From positions 1-17,543 of the forward strand of contig UQHB01000051.1 of NCBI GenBank assembly GCA_900540735.1: a stretch of DNA of 17,543 bases. The letters are read 5' to 3'. The stretch is from an uncultured Megasphaera sp. (lineage in GTDB: Bacteria; Bacillota; Negativicutes; Veillonellales; Megasphaeraceae). The position numbers and the translations under genes are program-made. Each line of letters starts with the position of its first letter. The stretch's first letter is position 1. Positions 1 through 7,210 of this stretch are shown here, piece by piece. Below the pieces are notes generated by a model that was not told the origin of the DNA, did not search any database, and saw only the letters and a list, made by a program, of their open reading frames with translations.

Positions 1-1
1 C

Positions 2-673
2 AGCCGCCGTTTCATGGCCGAAGAAGGCGTGCAAGGCGTTCCGGAAGTCAGCAACAAGACATGGGGCAAAAACCTCTTGTACATTGCGCGCGATAAAGAA
101 TACCTTGGCTGCTTGACTATTGAAGATCCAGTTCGTCCGGCTATGAAGAAGACTTTGAACCGTATGCGTCGTCTCGGTGTCGATGAAGTCGTCATGCTCA
201 CAGGGGATTCGAAAGAAGTCGCTGCTGAAGTCGCACACAACATGGATATCGATTCGTACCATGCAGAAATTCTGCCGGAAGATAAAGCTAATTACGTCAT
301 GAAACTCCAGAAACGGGGCAATGTCATGATGGTTGGCGACGGCATTAACGATGCGCCGGCCTTAGCTTTCGCTGATATCGGTGTCAGCCTCGGCGGCAAC
401 AAGACCGATATTGCTGCAGAATCGGCTGCTATTACGATTCGTTCCGAAGATCCGAGCAAACTCTATGATGCTCTCGCTATTGGCCGTAAGACCATGGAAG
501 TTATTCACCAGAACTTCACGGCAACGATTATCGTCAACTCTGCTGCTATGCTCCTTGGTGCCTTAGGTCGCATTAGTCCGCTTTGGGCTGCTGTTATTCA
601 TAACTCCGCAACCTTAGCTGTTGTCCTCAACAGTGTCCGTATTCTTGGGCCGCAGCACCGTATGATTCGGTAA
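2..673 (+). CDS. Heavy-metal-translocating P-type ATPase (P1B), C-terminal part, cut by the window edge
   Basis: This is the C-terminal portion of a P1B-type ATPase, an inner-membrane pump that exports a transition metal using ATP. The frame is open from base 2, so the true start, the metal-binding N-terminus and the DKTG phosphorylation site lie outside the window. What can be seen is the end of the ATP-binding/P-domain, with the TGD hinge motif (about base 200), the VGDGINDAPALAFADIGVSLG signature (about 334-393) and a GNKTDIAAESA stretch. Two hydrophobic segments follow and end in an HN..T..VVLNS.RIL motif typical of the last helix of these pumps. The transported metal cannot be assigned because the helix carrying the CPx-type motif is missing. 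A strong terminator follows. Family confidence is high, substrate unknown. Confidence 0.93.
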   Translation, partial: SRRFMAEEGVQGVPEVSNKTWGKNLLYIARDKEYLGCLTIEDPVRPAMKKTLNRMRRLGVDEVVMLTGDSKEVAAEVAHNMDIDSYHAEILPEDKANYVMKLQKRGNVMMVGDGINDAPALAFADIGVSLGGNKTDIAAESAAITIRSEDPSKLYDALAIGRKTMEVIHQNFTATIIVNSAAMLLGALGRISPLWAAVIHNSATLAVVLNSVRILGPQHRMIR

Positions 674-708
674 TTTCCAAAAGATTAAACAATCTTTAAA
701 CATTCCAT

Positions 709-762
709 AAAGTGTATTCCTCATGTATAGACAAGTCCTATCATGAGGGGTACACTTTTTTT
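709..762 (+). terminator. Rho-independent terminator after the metal ATPase
   Basis: An AAAGTGTA arm (709-716) and CCTCATG (719-725) pair with CATGAGG (742-748) and TACACTTT (751-758). The stem is long, with a small TT/GG internal loop and a 16-nt apical loop, and runs into a seven-T tract. A weaker hairpin (AAAGATT/AATCTTT, about 680-697) lies just before it. The position right after the ATPase stop fits its transcription end. Confidence 0.88.
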
Positions 763-800
763 GTTCGTATGAAAAACTATAGGAAAAAGAAGGAATCGCT

Positions 801-1960
801 ATGGAACGTTGGAAACGAAATCTCTATGTGTGATGGTTTGGCCCGTTCTTTACAGCAGCGGCGATTAGCCAAATTGCACCGATTTTGCCGCTGTATATTC
901 AAGATATGGGCTATACCGATGTGGGCAGTATTGCCACTTGGGCTGGTTTTGCCTTTGGTATTACGGAATTAGTTTTGGCTGTGACTATTCCCTTGTGGGG
1001 TATTGTCGCCGATAGATATGGCCGTAAGCCTATGCTCATCCGCGCGAGTCTCGGCATGGCCGTCGTCTTGGCGTTGACTGGAATGGTTACGTCTGTTGGG
1101 TAGCTCGTAGCGGTTCGCTTTTTGATGGGGACCATTTCCGGCTTTAATGCTGTGGCTATTACGCTGGTGGCGACAGAAACGCCAGATGATGCATCGGGCT
1201 GGGCCTTAGGGGGCGGCATTTGCGGTCAGCTTATCGGCCCTTTAGTCGGCGGCTACGTTGCAGAAACCATAGGGATTCGAGAAAATTTCTTCGCCATGGC
1301 AGGGCTATTATTTATCAGCTTTCTCTTGACTATAGCTTTCGTCAAGGAAAAATACGTCCGTCCTACAGGCAAGGCTATGCCGTCTTTGCGGGACGCTTGG
1401 CAGGCACTGCCTCACCCTAGTGTCATGGTGGCAATGTTCGTCACGACCTATTTGATTACGATTTCGCTCTTTTTCGTCCAGCCTGTGTTGACGCTATATA
1501 TGAAGATGGTGGAACCAGAAGCGACGCATATTGCCGTTTGGTCTGGCTTAGCCTTTGCGGCAGCAGGCATTTCATCGGCTCCTAGCGGCATCGTATTTAG
1601 GGAAAATCGCCGATAAGACTGGGGCAGAACATGTCCTCTGTGTGGCTCTTTTAGTAGCTGCCGTCATTTCTCTTCCCCAAGCCTTTGTCACGGCTGGGTG
1701 GCAGCTCATTGTCTTGCGTTTTCTCATGGGCATTCCTATTGGTGCCATGCTGCCTATGGTTCATACGTTACTGCGAAAGCAAGCGGCACCGACCATTGCA
1801 GGCCGTATTTTTAGTTTAAATCAAGCCATTCAAGCGATTGGTTTCTTTAGCGGCTCATTTTTATGGGGACAACTTGTCGCTCACGTCGGGATTCGCAGTG
1901 TCTTTCTCGTCGTAACCGTCGTCTTGCTCTGCAACGCCTTGTGGGTATACCGTATACCGG
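801..1960 (+). pseudogene. MFS multidrug efflux transporter, MdtG-like, disrupted
   Basis: The reading frame has the layout of a 12-helix major facilitator drug exporter and resembles MdtG-type proteins: an N-terminal WKRNL motif, the loop signature WGIVADRYGRKPM (about 1000-1038), and a GWALG..ICGQLIGPLVGG segment. It begins at ATG 801 behind AGAAGGA. It is broken in three places: TGA at codon 11 (831-833), TAG at 1101-1103 where a Gln codon is plausible, and a +1 frameshift near 1586-1590. At that point GISSAP in frame one continues as AASYLGKIADKTG in the next frame, consistent with one inserted base. Total length of about 386 codons is close to full length, with the last residues lost at a junction with a transposase remnant. 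As it stands it cannot make the full transporter without suppression. The family call is firm; the drug substrate is unknown. Confidence 0.87.
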
Positions 1961-1969
1961 CAAATTTGC

Positions 1970-2335
1970 ACGCCTGTGAAAGCATAAGCGCACGTAATAA
2001 CTCGTCTGCTGTTACCGTTCCAAAATCCGTTTTCTTCGGAAAGAATTCTCGCAGTAAGCCATTACTATTTTCATTACTTCCGCGTTGCCAAGCTGCATAG
2101 GCATCGGCAAAGTAGAATGGGATGCCTTGTTGCTCTACCCATGTATAACAGGCAAATTCTTTTCCACGATCTGCGGTCATAGTTCGTACTGCCCCTGGGG
2201 GCAATATGTGCAACAAGTGTTGAATGGCCTGCTGCATGGCGGCACTGGTACGATTCGGCATGGGGATAGCTACGTAAAATCGAGCCTTTCGTTCTAAAAA
2301 GGTTGCTACACCATGCTTGCATGAGAAAATGTAAC
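1970..2335 (-). pseudogene. IS30-family transposase fragment (truncated at both ends)
   Basis: Read on the minus strand, this stretch encodes the catalytic core of an IS30-type DDE transposase. It starts near KHGVATFLERKARFYVAI (about 2327-2274), then MPNRTSAAMQQAI, TADRGKEFACYTWVEQQ, and the IS30 hallmark FYFADAYAAWQRGSNENSNG followed by LLREFFPKK. The second Asp (in TADRGKEF) and the Glu (in NENSNG) of the DDE triad are present. The N-terminal helix-turn-helix, the first Asp region and the C-terminal NNRPRK..G..TP segment are absent. The frame runs into antisense sequence of the MFS pseudogene at about 1960-1990. It is a dead remnant, with no terminal repeats recognised. Edges are approximate. 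Confidence 0.85.
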
Positions 2336-2355
2336 GATAGAATACCTTTTTAGTA

Positions 2356-2384
2356 TTGTTTGAGTTGACAGACCATGTTATAAT
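2356..2384 (+). promoter_or_regulatory. Promoter of the RseC-family gene, with a weak Fur-box-like overlap
   Basis: A perfect TATAAT lies at 2379-2384, with TTGTTT at 2356-2361 giving a 17-bp spacer; a TTGACA at 2365-2370 is too close to serve. The bases from 2379 on (TATAATGATAATGACATAA) match the 19-bp Fur-box consensus at about 12 positions, which is only suggestive. The ATG is 50 bases downstream. Confidence 0.6.
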
Positions 2385-2433
2385 GATAATGACATAAAAG
2401 TTGCTATGGTGTATAGAGAAAGAAGGGGTTTAT

Positions 2434-2847
2434 ATGAAAACCGAAGAAGGGACTGTGGTTTCCATTTTAGATAACGGCGAAGCGGAAGTAAAAGTAGGCC
2501 GTCACTCTGATTGCATTGCTTGCGGCGCATGTCCAGGGGCGGAACACATCGTCGTGAAAGCGCTCAATCCAGTAGGTGCTAAAGTAGGGCAACATGTACG
2601 CTTTCAAATGCGGGAAATTAACATCGTCATCGGTGCCTTTGTTTGTTTCATTATGCCGCTCCTCATTTGCGCAGCTGGCGCAATCGGCGGTCATTATTTT
2701 GCCTTGTCTCATAGTTACGACCCAACGCAAACAGCAATTATCGGCGGGATTATCGGCTTTTTAGTCGGCGTCATTGGCGTCAAATTATTTGACCGGTCGC
2801 TTACCCATGATGTGAAGGCTAAACCAAAGATTACAGAAATTTGCTAA
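2434..2847 (+). CDS. SoxR-reducing system / RseC-family membrane protein
   Basis: This is a 137-residue protein of the RseC/MucC family. In proteobacteria such proteins act in the SoxR-reducing system or on sigma-E; in Firmicutes the role is undefined, often linked to Rnf-type redox modules. The N-terminal part (1-62) is a small beta-rich domain with a cysteine motif C27-x2-C30-x2-C33, able to bind a metal or FeS centre. Two membrane helices follow at about 65-85 and 101-118, then a short basic tail. The start was set at ATG 2434 because AAGGGG lies just upstream and the family begins here; an in-frame TTG at 2401 lacks support. No Rnf genes are visible nearby. It converges on the next gene, with a shared terminator between. 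Family likely, function open. Confidence 0.82.
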   Translation: MKTEEGTVVSILDNGEAEVKVGRHSDCIACGACPGAEHIVVKALNPVGAKVGQHVRFQMREINIVIGAFVCFIMPLLICAAGAIGGHYFALSHSYDPTQTAIIGGIIGFLVGVIGVKLFDRSLTHDVKAKPKITEIC

Positions 2848-2879
2848 AACATATCTAATTATACAATCTACGTAGTGAG

Positions 2880-2945
2880 AAAAAGACTATGCTTTTACAC
2901 CTTAGGACCTAACGGTATGCGGCTTAAAAAGCATAGTCTTTTTTT
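2880..2945. terminator. Bidirectional terminator between convergent genes
   Basis: An 18-bp perfect inverted repeat (2880-2897 with 2928-2945) encloses a 30-nt loop. The arms begin with A6 and end with T6, so a U-tract follows the stem on either strand. It sits between the RseC-family gene (+) and the convergent membrane-anchored gene (-) and can end both transcripts. Confidence 0.9.
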
Positions 2946-2982
2946 CACATCCCCTTCCTTGCAAAGGTATCAGTATACTGTT

Positions 2983-4047
2983 TTAGTCTTGCGGTTTACT
3001 ATCTTCCGGCCAAAGCTGCGTGGAAATAGCATAGTTCGTGCCGTCTTTTAAGCGGATAGATGTAATCGTCAAGTTACTGTTGGTGTCATTTACGTCGTGA
3101 GCTTGAATCAAGGCGTAATGCGATGGAATGAGAGGATTCAAGCGAAACTGTGTAACGTAAGTTTGTTTTTCTGATGCCGTAGAAAGGCGTAAATCTGCTG
3201 TAAACAATTTAGCACCGTCACTGCGGCGCGAAAGGGTGTACGTCCCTTTGATTTCGTCAATATCTTCGCGATTCATTTTAAAGTCCGGCACGTATTGGAT
3301 GCGGAGGAAACGCTGCGTATCATTCGGTTCCCCAATGAGGGTGGCTGTGACATTCTTTATGGTAATGATATTGTCGATTTGCTGCTGTGTCGGTTCATTC
3401 TTTTTCACGAGCTGTTTCGTGTACGCTGCCTGAATGGCATCGAGAATATCTTCCGGATGGGCAAGGCCGGTAATACGCCAGCTTGTCGTGCCCGTCCGTT
3501 CCATCGTAAAGTCTACGGGAATCGTCGCTTGCAGCGTTTCATTATAAAAATCAGCCCGCAATTCCGCTGTACCATTGCCGATACGGTGGCTCCAATGAGC
3601 CGTTTTAAATTGCCACCCTTCTGGCGGAATAGGAAAGCCTAAGGATTTTAAGGGCTTTTTAAAGGCCTCCTGAGCTTGTTTCATGACATCAGAATCGCTA
3701 TCGCCGACGATATATCCTGTGAGAATCGTATCACTTGCTGTCGTAAAGGTTTCCTTTAAAGGCGACCAAGTGAGCTGAATCGATAAGATACCGGATGTAT
3801 CCTGCGTAGAGTGTTTCGTAATGGCGTCAAACAGTTGGCTTTCCATCGCATCCGTATCGACAGCTGCCGTTAAAGAGCCCATGTCACCGCGTTGAGCTGT
3901 GTCGGCAATGACCGAAAAGGCATAGTCAGGCGTTTTCATATAGAGCGCATGGTAAGACCACACTGCGCCATAGAGGCAGAACATAAGTAGTACAATGGCG
4001 GTCCAAATACGGCTGTCACCATGAGGTAAGTGTCGTTTTTGTTTCAT
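2983..4047 (-). CDS. Membrane-anchored protein of unknown function, possibly DUF2939-like
   Basis: This is a 354-residue protein with a short basic N-terminus, one membrane helix at about residues 13-33, and a soluble remainder predicted to lie outside the membrane, with no lipobox. The region just after the helix (YAFSVIADTAQRGD, then a VD pair) recalls the start of DUF2939 proteins, but this is from memory of the pattern and weak. The rest alternates polar beta-like strands, with a repeated pattern of a short helix followed by amphipathic strands suggesting two similar domains (about 40-200 and 210-354). The start was set at ATG 4047 with AAGAAGG 7 bases before it, rather than the upstream ATG at 4065. 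It is transcribed alone from an extended -10 promoter and ends at the bidirectional terminator. No catalytic motif was seen. Confidence 0.8.
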   Translation of the reverse strand: MKQKRHLPHGDSRIWTAIVLLMFCLYGAVWSYHALYMKTPDYAFSVIADTAQRGDMGSLTAAVDTDAMESQLFDAITKHSTQDTSGILSIQLTWSPLKETFTTASDTILTGYIVGDSDSDVMKQAQEAFKKPLKSLGFPIPPEGWQFKTAHWSHRIGNGTAELRADFYNETLQATIPVDFTMERTGTTSWRITGLAHPEDILDAIQAAYTKQLVKKNEPTQQQIDNIITIKNVTATLIGEPNDTQRFLRIQYVPDFKMNREDIDEIKGTYTLSRRSDGAKLFTADLRLSTASEKQTYVTQFRLNPLIPSHYALIQAHDVNDTNSNLTITSIRLKDGTNYAISTQLWPEDSKPQD

Positions 4048-4092
4048 ACTATTCCTTCTTTGCAACGATAAAAGTAGCGTATATTACTCTAT

Positions 4093-4101
4093 ATTATAGC
4101 A
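4093..4101 (-). promoter_or_regulatory. Extended -10 promoter of the membrane-anchored protein gene
   Basis: On the minus strand TATAAT (4098-4093) is preceded by TGC (4101-4099), giving the TGnTATAAT extended -10 form. No clear -35 is seen, which such promoters tolerate. It lies about 46 bases before the chosen ATG. Confidence 0.6.
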
Positions 4102-4288
4102 TACTCTGGTGAAAAGAGTGATTTTTTTTCGCCTATGTGATACTATATAAGTATACATCACTTGCAAGCAACCTGGTAATATGTCAACCCAGTTTCTAAA
4201 AAGTTTTTAAAGCAATTCCTTGATTTAGGGTGCACTTAACAAACCTCCAGAATTACAATCTAAAATCTGGCAGGTATGTTCGTAAATA

Positions 4289-5193
4289 TTATGCTTGGCC
4301 TACTCTGTTTCTAGAGTAGAGTTGATTCTTAGCCAGCAATCCAAAAATCAACCTTATTGCTTTACGAGCTGTGAGAGCGAGTGCACGTTTATGCTGATGG
4401 GTTTTCACCTCAGCGTATTTCTTGGAATAATATTCCCCGTATTCGGGACAATGGAGTTTTATATGACTGGTAGCTTCCAGAAAATAATATCTTAGATAGG
4501 AATTACCGGCCTTGCTCATAGATGTGTCATCGGCTTTGAACTGGCCTGACTGGTTTTCACGCCATACAAGACCAGCATACTTTGCTAATGATTCCTGTGA
4601 TTTAAAGACAGTGATATCTCCGATTTCAGCCATAATGCCTGCGGCCATAACCGGGCCTATGCCAGGAATTGATTGCAGGGATAGAAAAGCACTTGTATTG
4701 AGTCCTTTGATGGTTTTTTCGATAGCCTGATGTACCTTCTTAATCTCAGCATTATATGTGGAGATCATGGTGAAGGATGAGGCAATTGCGACTGTTAGAG
4801 GCTCATACAAGCACTTGTCCAAACGGTATGAATTTTTTGCAGCTGTCTGCAATAGCTTGGCTGTTTTCTGTGGATCTGGAAATCTGTTGCGACCTTTCTC
4901 GCAGATGAATTCGACAAGCTTTTCCATAGGCATGTCAACACTCTCTGAACCCCGTAAAAAGATGTAGATTCTAAGCCTATTACAAGCCTTTTTAGCCCGC
5001 TTTCAGGAGTGATAAACGCTGATATTTTCTTAGCCATTTCCTCGGCACCTGGCTCATTATTTGGAACAGCAAAAGAAGCAATTGGCTTAGTTGATTCAAA
5101 ATCCATAACAGCCACAACATTTTCCCTTGAGCTGATGTCGATACCGACAAAAAGAGTAGAAAGAAGATCCGCCTTCTTCAAAGTAAACACCAC
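4289..5193 (-). pseudogene. IS110-family recombinase, internal deletion and frameshift
   Basis: The N-terminal part (GTG 5193) carries the start of the RuvC-like DEDD domain: GIDIS with D19 and GLESTSFYG with E75. After residue 81 (about 4951) this frame stops making family sense. A different frame takes over at MPMEKLVEF (4933) and encodes the whole C-terminal half: a helical linker (EKGRNRFPDPQ), the Transposase_20 core with SIPGIGPVMAAGIMAEIGDI, then SLAKYAGLVW and KAGNSYLRYYFLEATSHI. Family proteins are about 400 residues; the two parts sum to about 295. The missing 100 or so residues are where the last two catalytic Asp (D-x2-D) of the DEDD tetrad normally sit. The result is an inactive copy with deletion plus frame change at about 4935-4951. 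The family assignment is very likely. Confidence 0.88.
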
Positions 5194-5199
5194 CTTTCC

Positions 5200-5400
5200 G
5201 GCTAGTGATGGAAGATGTGTAAAGGAGTATCCTGTTCTTAACCGCTGACTGCACCCTCGCTAATAAGCAGTCACCTGTGAGAGTTATATTTGCTGGTAGT
5301 ACTCTTGCCCAGGGCTGCCACACCTGTGTAAGCAGTATTTGACGGTTAAGGCAGGCGTCAAGCTTATTAAGCAGTCATCCAGAGGAGCTGCTGGAGGGAT
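5200..5400 (-). ncRNA. Candidate IS110 bridge RNA region
   Basis: Upstream of the recombinase start on the minus strand, about 200 bases carry no gene but four perfect hairpins in a row: 5378-5382/5391-5395 (TCCAG/CTGGA), 5339-5344/5356-5361 (TTGACG/CGTCAA, 11-nt loop), 5280-5284/5301-5305 (AGAGT/ACTCT, 16-nt loop) and 5246-5252/5267-5273 (TGACTGC/GCAGTCA, 14-nt loop). TAAGCAGT recurs three times (5264, 5329, 5368) and CACCTGTG twice (5272, 5321). IS110-group elements are known to encode a bridge RNA in this flank, whose internal loops pair with target and donor DNA. Assignment to that class is inferred from position and structure; the guide loops were not resolved. Confidence 0.55.
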
Positions 5401-5553
5401 AAGACGTTGCCTTTGCCACATAATCTCTATGATTATAGTAGCATCAGGATATCCAGTTTAGTAGAAAAATATTTAGTTGTAAAAAGAAAAATAAGCTTTG
5501 TAGACAAGGCGGATATCTTGCTTACAAAACTTATTATACGAGGAGGGAAGACT
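5401..5553 (+). promoter_or_regulatory. Leader of the nucleoside kinase gene with an imperfect 12-bp inverted repeat
   Basis: This AT-rich gap contains two palindromic elements. ATAATC/GATTAT at 5420-5436 has a 5-nt loop. TTTGTAGACAAG (5497-5508) faces CTTGCTTACAAA (5517-5528), a 12-bp arm pair with two internal mismatches and an 8-nt loop. The second ends 25 bases before the ATG and could be an operator or a 5'-UTR hairpin. No convincing -35/-10 pair was found. AGGAGGG at 5541-5547 is the kinase ribosome binding site. Confidence 0.4.
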
Positions 5554-7200
5554 ATGTCCGTAACATTACATGATAATATAACAAAAGAATCGTTCACCGT
5601 GCCGAAAGGAACCTCGCTCCAAACGATTTGCAAAGGCCGCTGTGGCGATGCGAAACCAGTTATTGCAGCACTATATAATAATGAATTCGTGGGCTTACAA
5701 ACGAAAGTACAAGAAGATGGGGATATTTCGTGGTTTGATTTATCTTCTATCGAAGGGAATCAGTGTCTCGTACGGACGGCGATTATGCTCCTCGTGCGGG
5801 CTGTCAGTGACCTGTATCCTAATGGGAAGGTATACGTTAAACATGCGCTCCGTAAGGCCTTATATTGTGAATTAGGCATTGGCCATACCGTAACGTATAG
5901 AGATGTAGAATCGATTAAACGGCGTATGGAAGAAATTGTTGCCCAAGACGAATCGATTTCCCAAGTCGTAGCTAGTGCGGATACGGCTATGGATATGTGC
6001 CGCAATCGTCATATGGAACGGGAAGCAGAATTACTGCGCCATGTCGATGTGACACATATTATGGCTTACCAATGCGGGCAGATTTTTGATTATTACATGG
6101 GACCGTTGCTGCCGAGCATGGGCTACGTGACGTGCTTTAATTTACGCTCCTACGCACCGGGCGTGCTCTTAGAATTGCCCACTGTCGATGACCCATATCA
6201 TATTCCACCGTATAAAGAAATTCCGAAAATGGCGCGCCTTTTCCTCGATGCTGAAGAATGGGGGAGAATTGTTCGCTGTGAATACGTATCTGATTTAAAT
6301 CGCTATATTGCGGACGGGTCGATTCAGGATATTGTCGATATGGCAGAAGCACTGCAAGAAAAGAAAATGGCAGAAATTGCAGACTATGTTGTCAATCAAC
6401 GGCCAAAAATTAAAGTCGTCCTCATTGCTGGGCCGTCGTCTGCCGGGAAGACAACGTTCTGCAAACGTCTTACGACACAGCTCCGTGTCGTGGGCTTGCG
6501 GCCTGTGAAGATTTCCTTAGACGATTATTTTTATAATCGCGAAGATACGCCGAAAAATCCAGATGGTTCCTATGATTTTGAATCGCTGCGAGCCATTGAT
6601 ATACCTCTTTTTAATCAGCAAATCGATGATTTACAGCAAGGGAAAGATGTCTATTTAGCACGCTTTGATTTCGTCACCGGGAAGCGGTACTTTGATGATA
6701 AGCCGGTCCATTTGGAAGCAAATCAGCCTATTGTCGTCGAAGGCCTCCATGCTCTCAATGATACGCTCACGTATATGTTGCCGCGGTACGAAAAGGTCAA
6801 GATTTCCCTTGGCGTACTCACGCAGATACGCATTAATGACCATAACCGCATTTCTACATCAGATACGCGCATTATTCGTCGTATGGTACGGGACCAGCAG
6901 TTCCGTGACCGTGGGCCGCAGGCGACCATGGACATTTGGGGAGATGTACGGCGCGGCGAAGAAACGAATATTTATCCCTATCAAGAAGATGCCGATACGA
7001 TTTTCAATACGGCTCTGCCATATGAATTATCCGTTTTAAAACCCTATGCTGAACCGCTCCTCGAAACGATTGCCAAAGATAGCCCCCATTACACAGAAGC
7101 ACAACGTCTGTTAAAATTCTTAAAACCTTTCAAAGGATTAGATGCGTCTGTTGTGCCGAATAATTCACTCCTTAGGGAATTCATCGGAAAAGATAAGTAA
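5554..7200 (+). CDS. Nucleoside (uridine-type) kinase with N-terminal TGS and ThrRS-like domains
   Basis: This is a 548-residue cytoplasmic protein of the udk-like family, common in Firmicutes and distinct from the short uridine kinase. Residues 1-60 form a TGS-like domain, and about 65-240 resemble the second additional domain of threonyl- and alanyl-tRNA synthetases (including the H-x3-E-x-E pattern near 153). From about 285 a phosphoribulokinase/uridine kinase P-loop domain follows, with Walker A GPSSAGKT at 293-300, a KISLDDYF stretch (nucleoside/phosphate binding) about 25 residues later and a VEGLHALND motif. The likely reaction is ATP-dependent phosphorylation of a nucleoside; the exact substrate is unknown. 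The start at ATG 5554 follows AGGAGGG, although the frame is open upstream to 5407. It stands alone between an IS110 element and a structured intergenic region. Confidence 0.92.
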   Translation: MSVTLHDNITKESFTVPKGTSLQTICKGRCGDAKPVIAALYNNEFVGLQTKVQEDGDISWFDLSSIEGNQCLVRTAIMLLVRAVSDLYPNGKVYVKHALRKALYCELGIGHTVTYRDVESIKRRMEEIVAQDESISQVVASADTAMDMCRNRHMEREAELLRHVDVTHIMAYQCGQIFDYYMGPLLPSMGYVTCFNLRSYAPGVLLELPTVDDPYHIPPYKEIPKMARLFLDAEEWGRIVRCEYVSDLNRYIADGSIQDIVDMAEALQEKKMAEIADYVVNQRPKIKVVLIAGPSSAGKTTFCKRLTTQLRVVGLRPVKISLDDYFYNREDTPKNPDGSYDFESLRAIDIPLFNQQIDDLQQGKDVYLARFDFVTGKRYFDDKPVHLEANQPIVVEGLHALNDTLTYMLPRYEKVKISLGVLTQIRINDHNRISTSDTRIIRRMVRDQQFRDRGPQATMDIWGDVRRGEETNIYPYQEDADTIFNTALPYELSVLKPYAEPLLETIAKDSPHYTEAQRLLKFLKPFKGLDASVVPNNSLLREFIGKDK

Positions 7201-7210
7201 TGATATGACA

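Larger units (their letters stand above)
4170..5400 (-). mobile_element. IS110-family element, degenerate
   Basis: The stretch holds a broken IS110-type recombinase on the minus strand plus a structured 5' flank of about 200 bases and a 3' flank of about 120 bases. Elements of this family have no terminal inverted repeats and usually make no obvious target duplication, so the ends cannot be set from sequence alone. The right end may lie near GGGTTGACATATTACC (minus strand, about 4191-4176) and the left end beyond the hairpin at 5378-5395. The recombinase has lost an internal block, so it should not move on its own. Boundaries are estimates. Confidence 0.7.

Noticed and set aside
1970..2100. 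Continuation of the MFS coding frame to 2100 as extra protein
   Set aside because: It is the antisense of the IS30 transposase catalytic core, so the frame beyond about 1960 is fortuitous.
2379..2397. Fur box controlling the RseC-family gene
   Set aside because: About 12 of 19 matches in an AT-rich -10 region can arise by chance, and no iron-related gene is adjacent.
4103..4130. ACTCT/AGAGT hairpin followed by a T8 run as a + strand terminator
   Set aside because: The stem is only 5 bp and no + strand gene ends here; it lies in the upstream region of the minus-strand gene.
5264..5375. Three TAAGCAGT repeats as a CRISPR-like array
   Set aside because: The repeat is only 8 bases, spacing is uneven (65 and 39), and no cas genes are present; it belongs to the IS110 flank.
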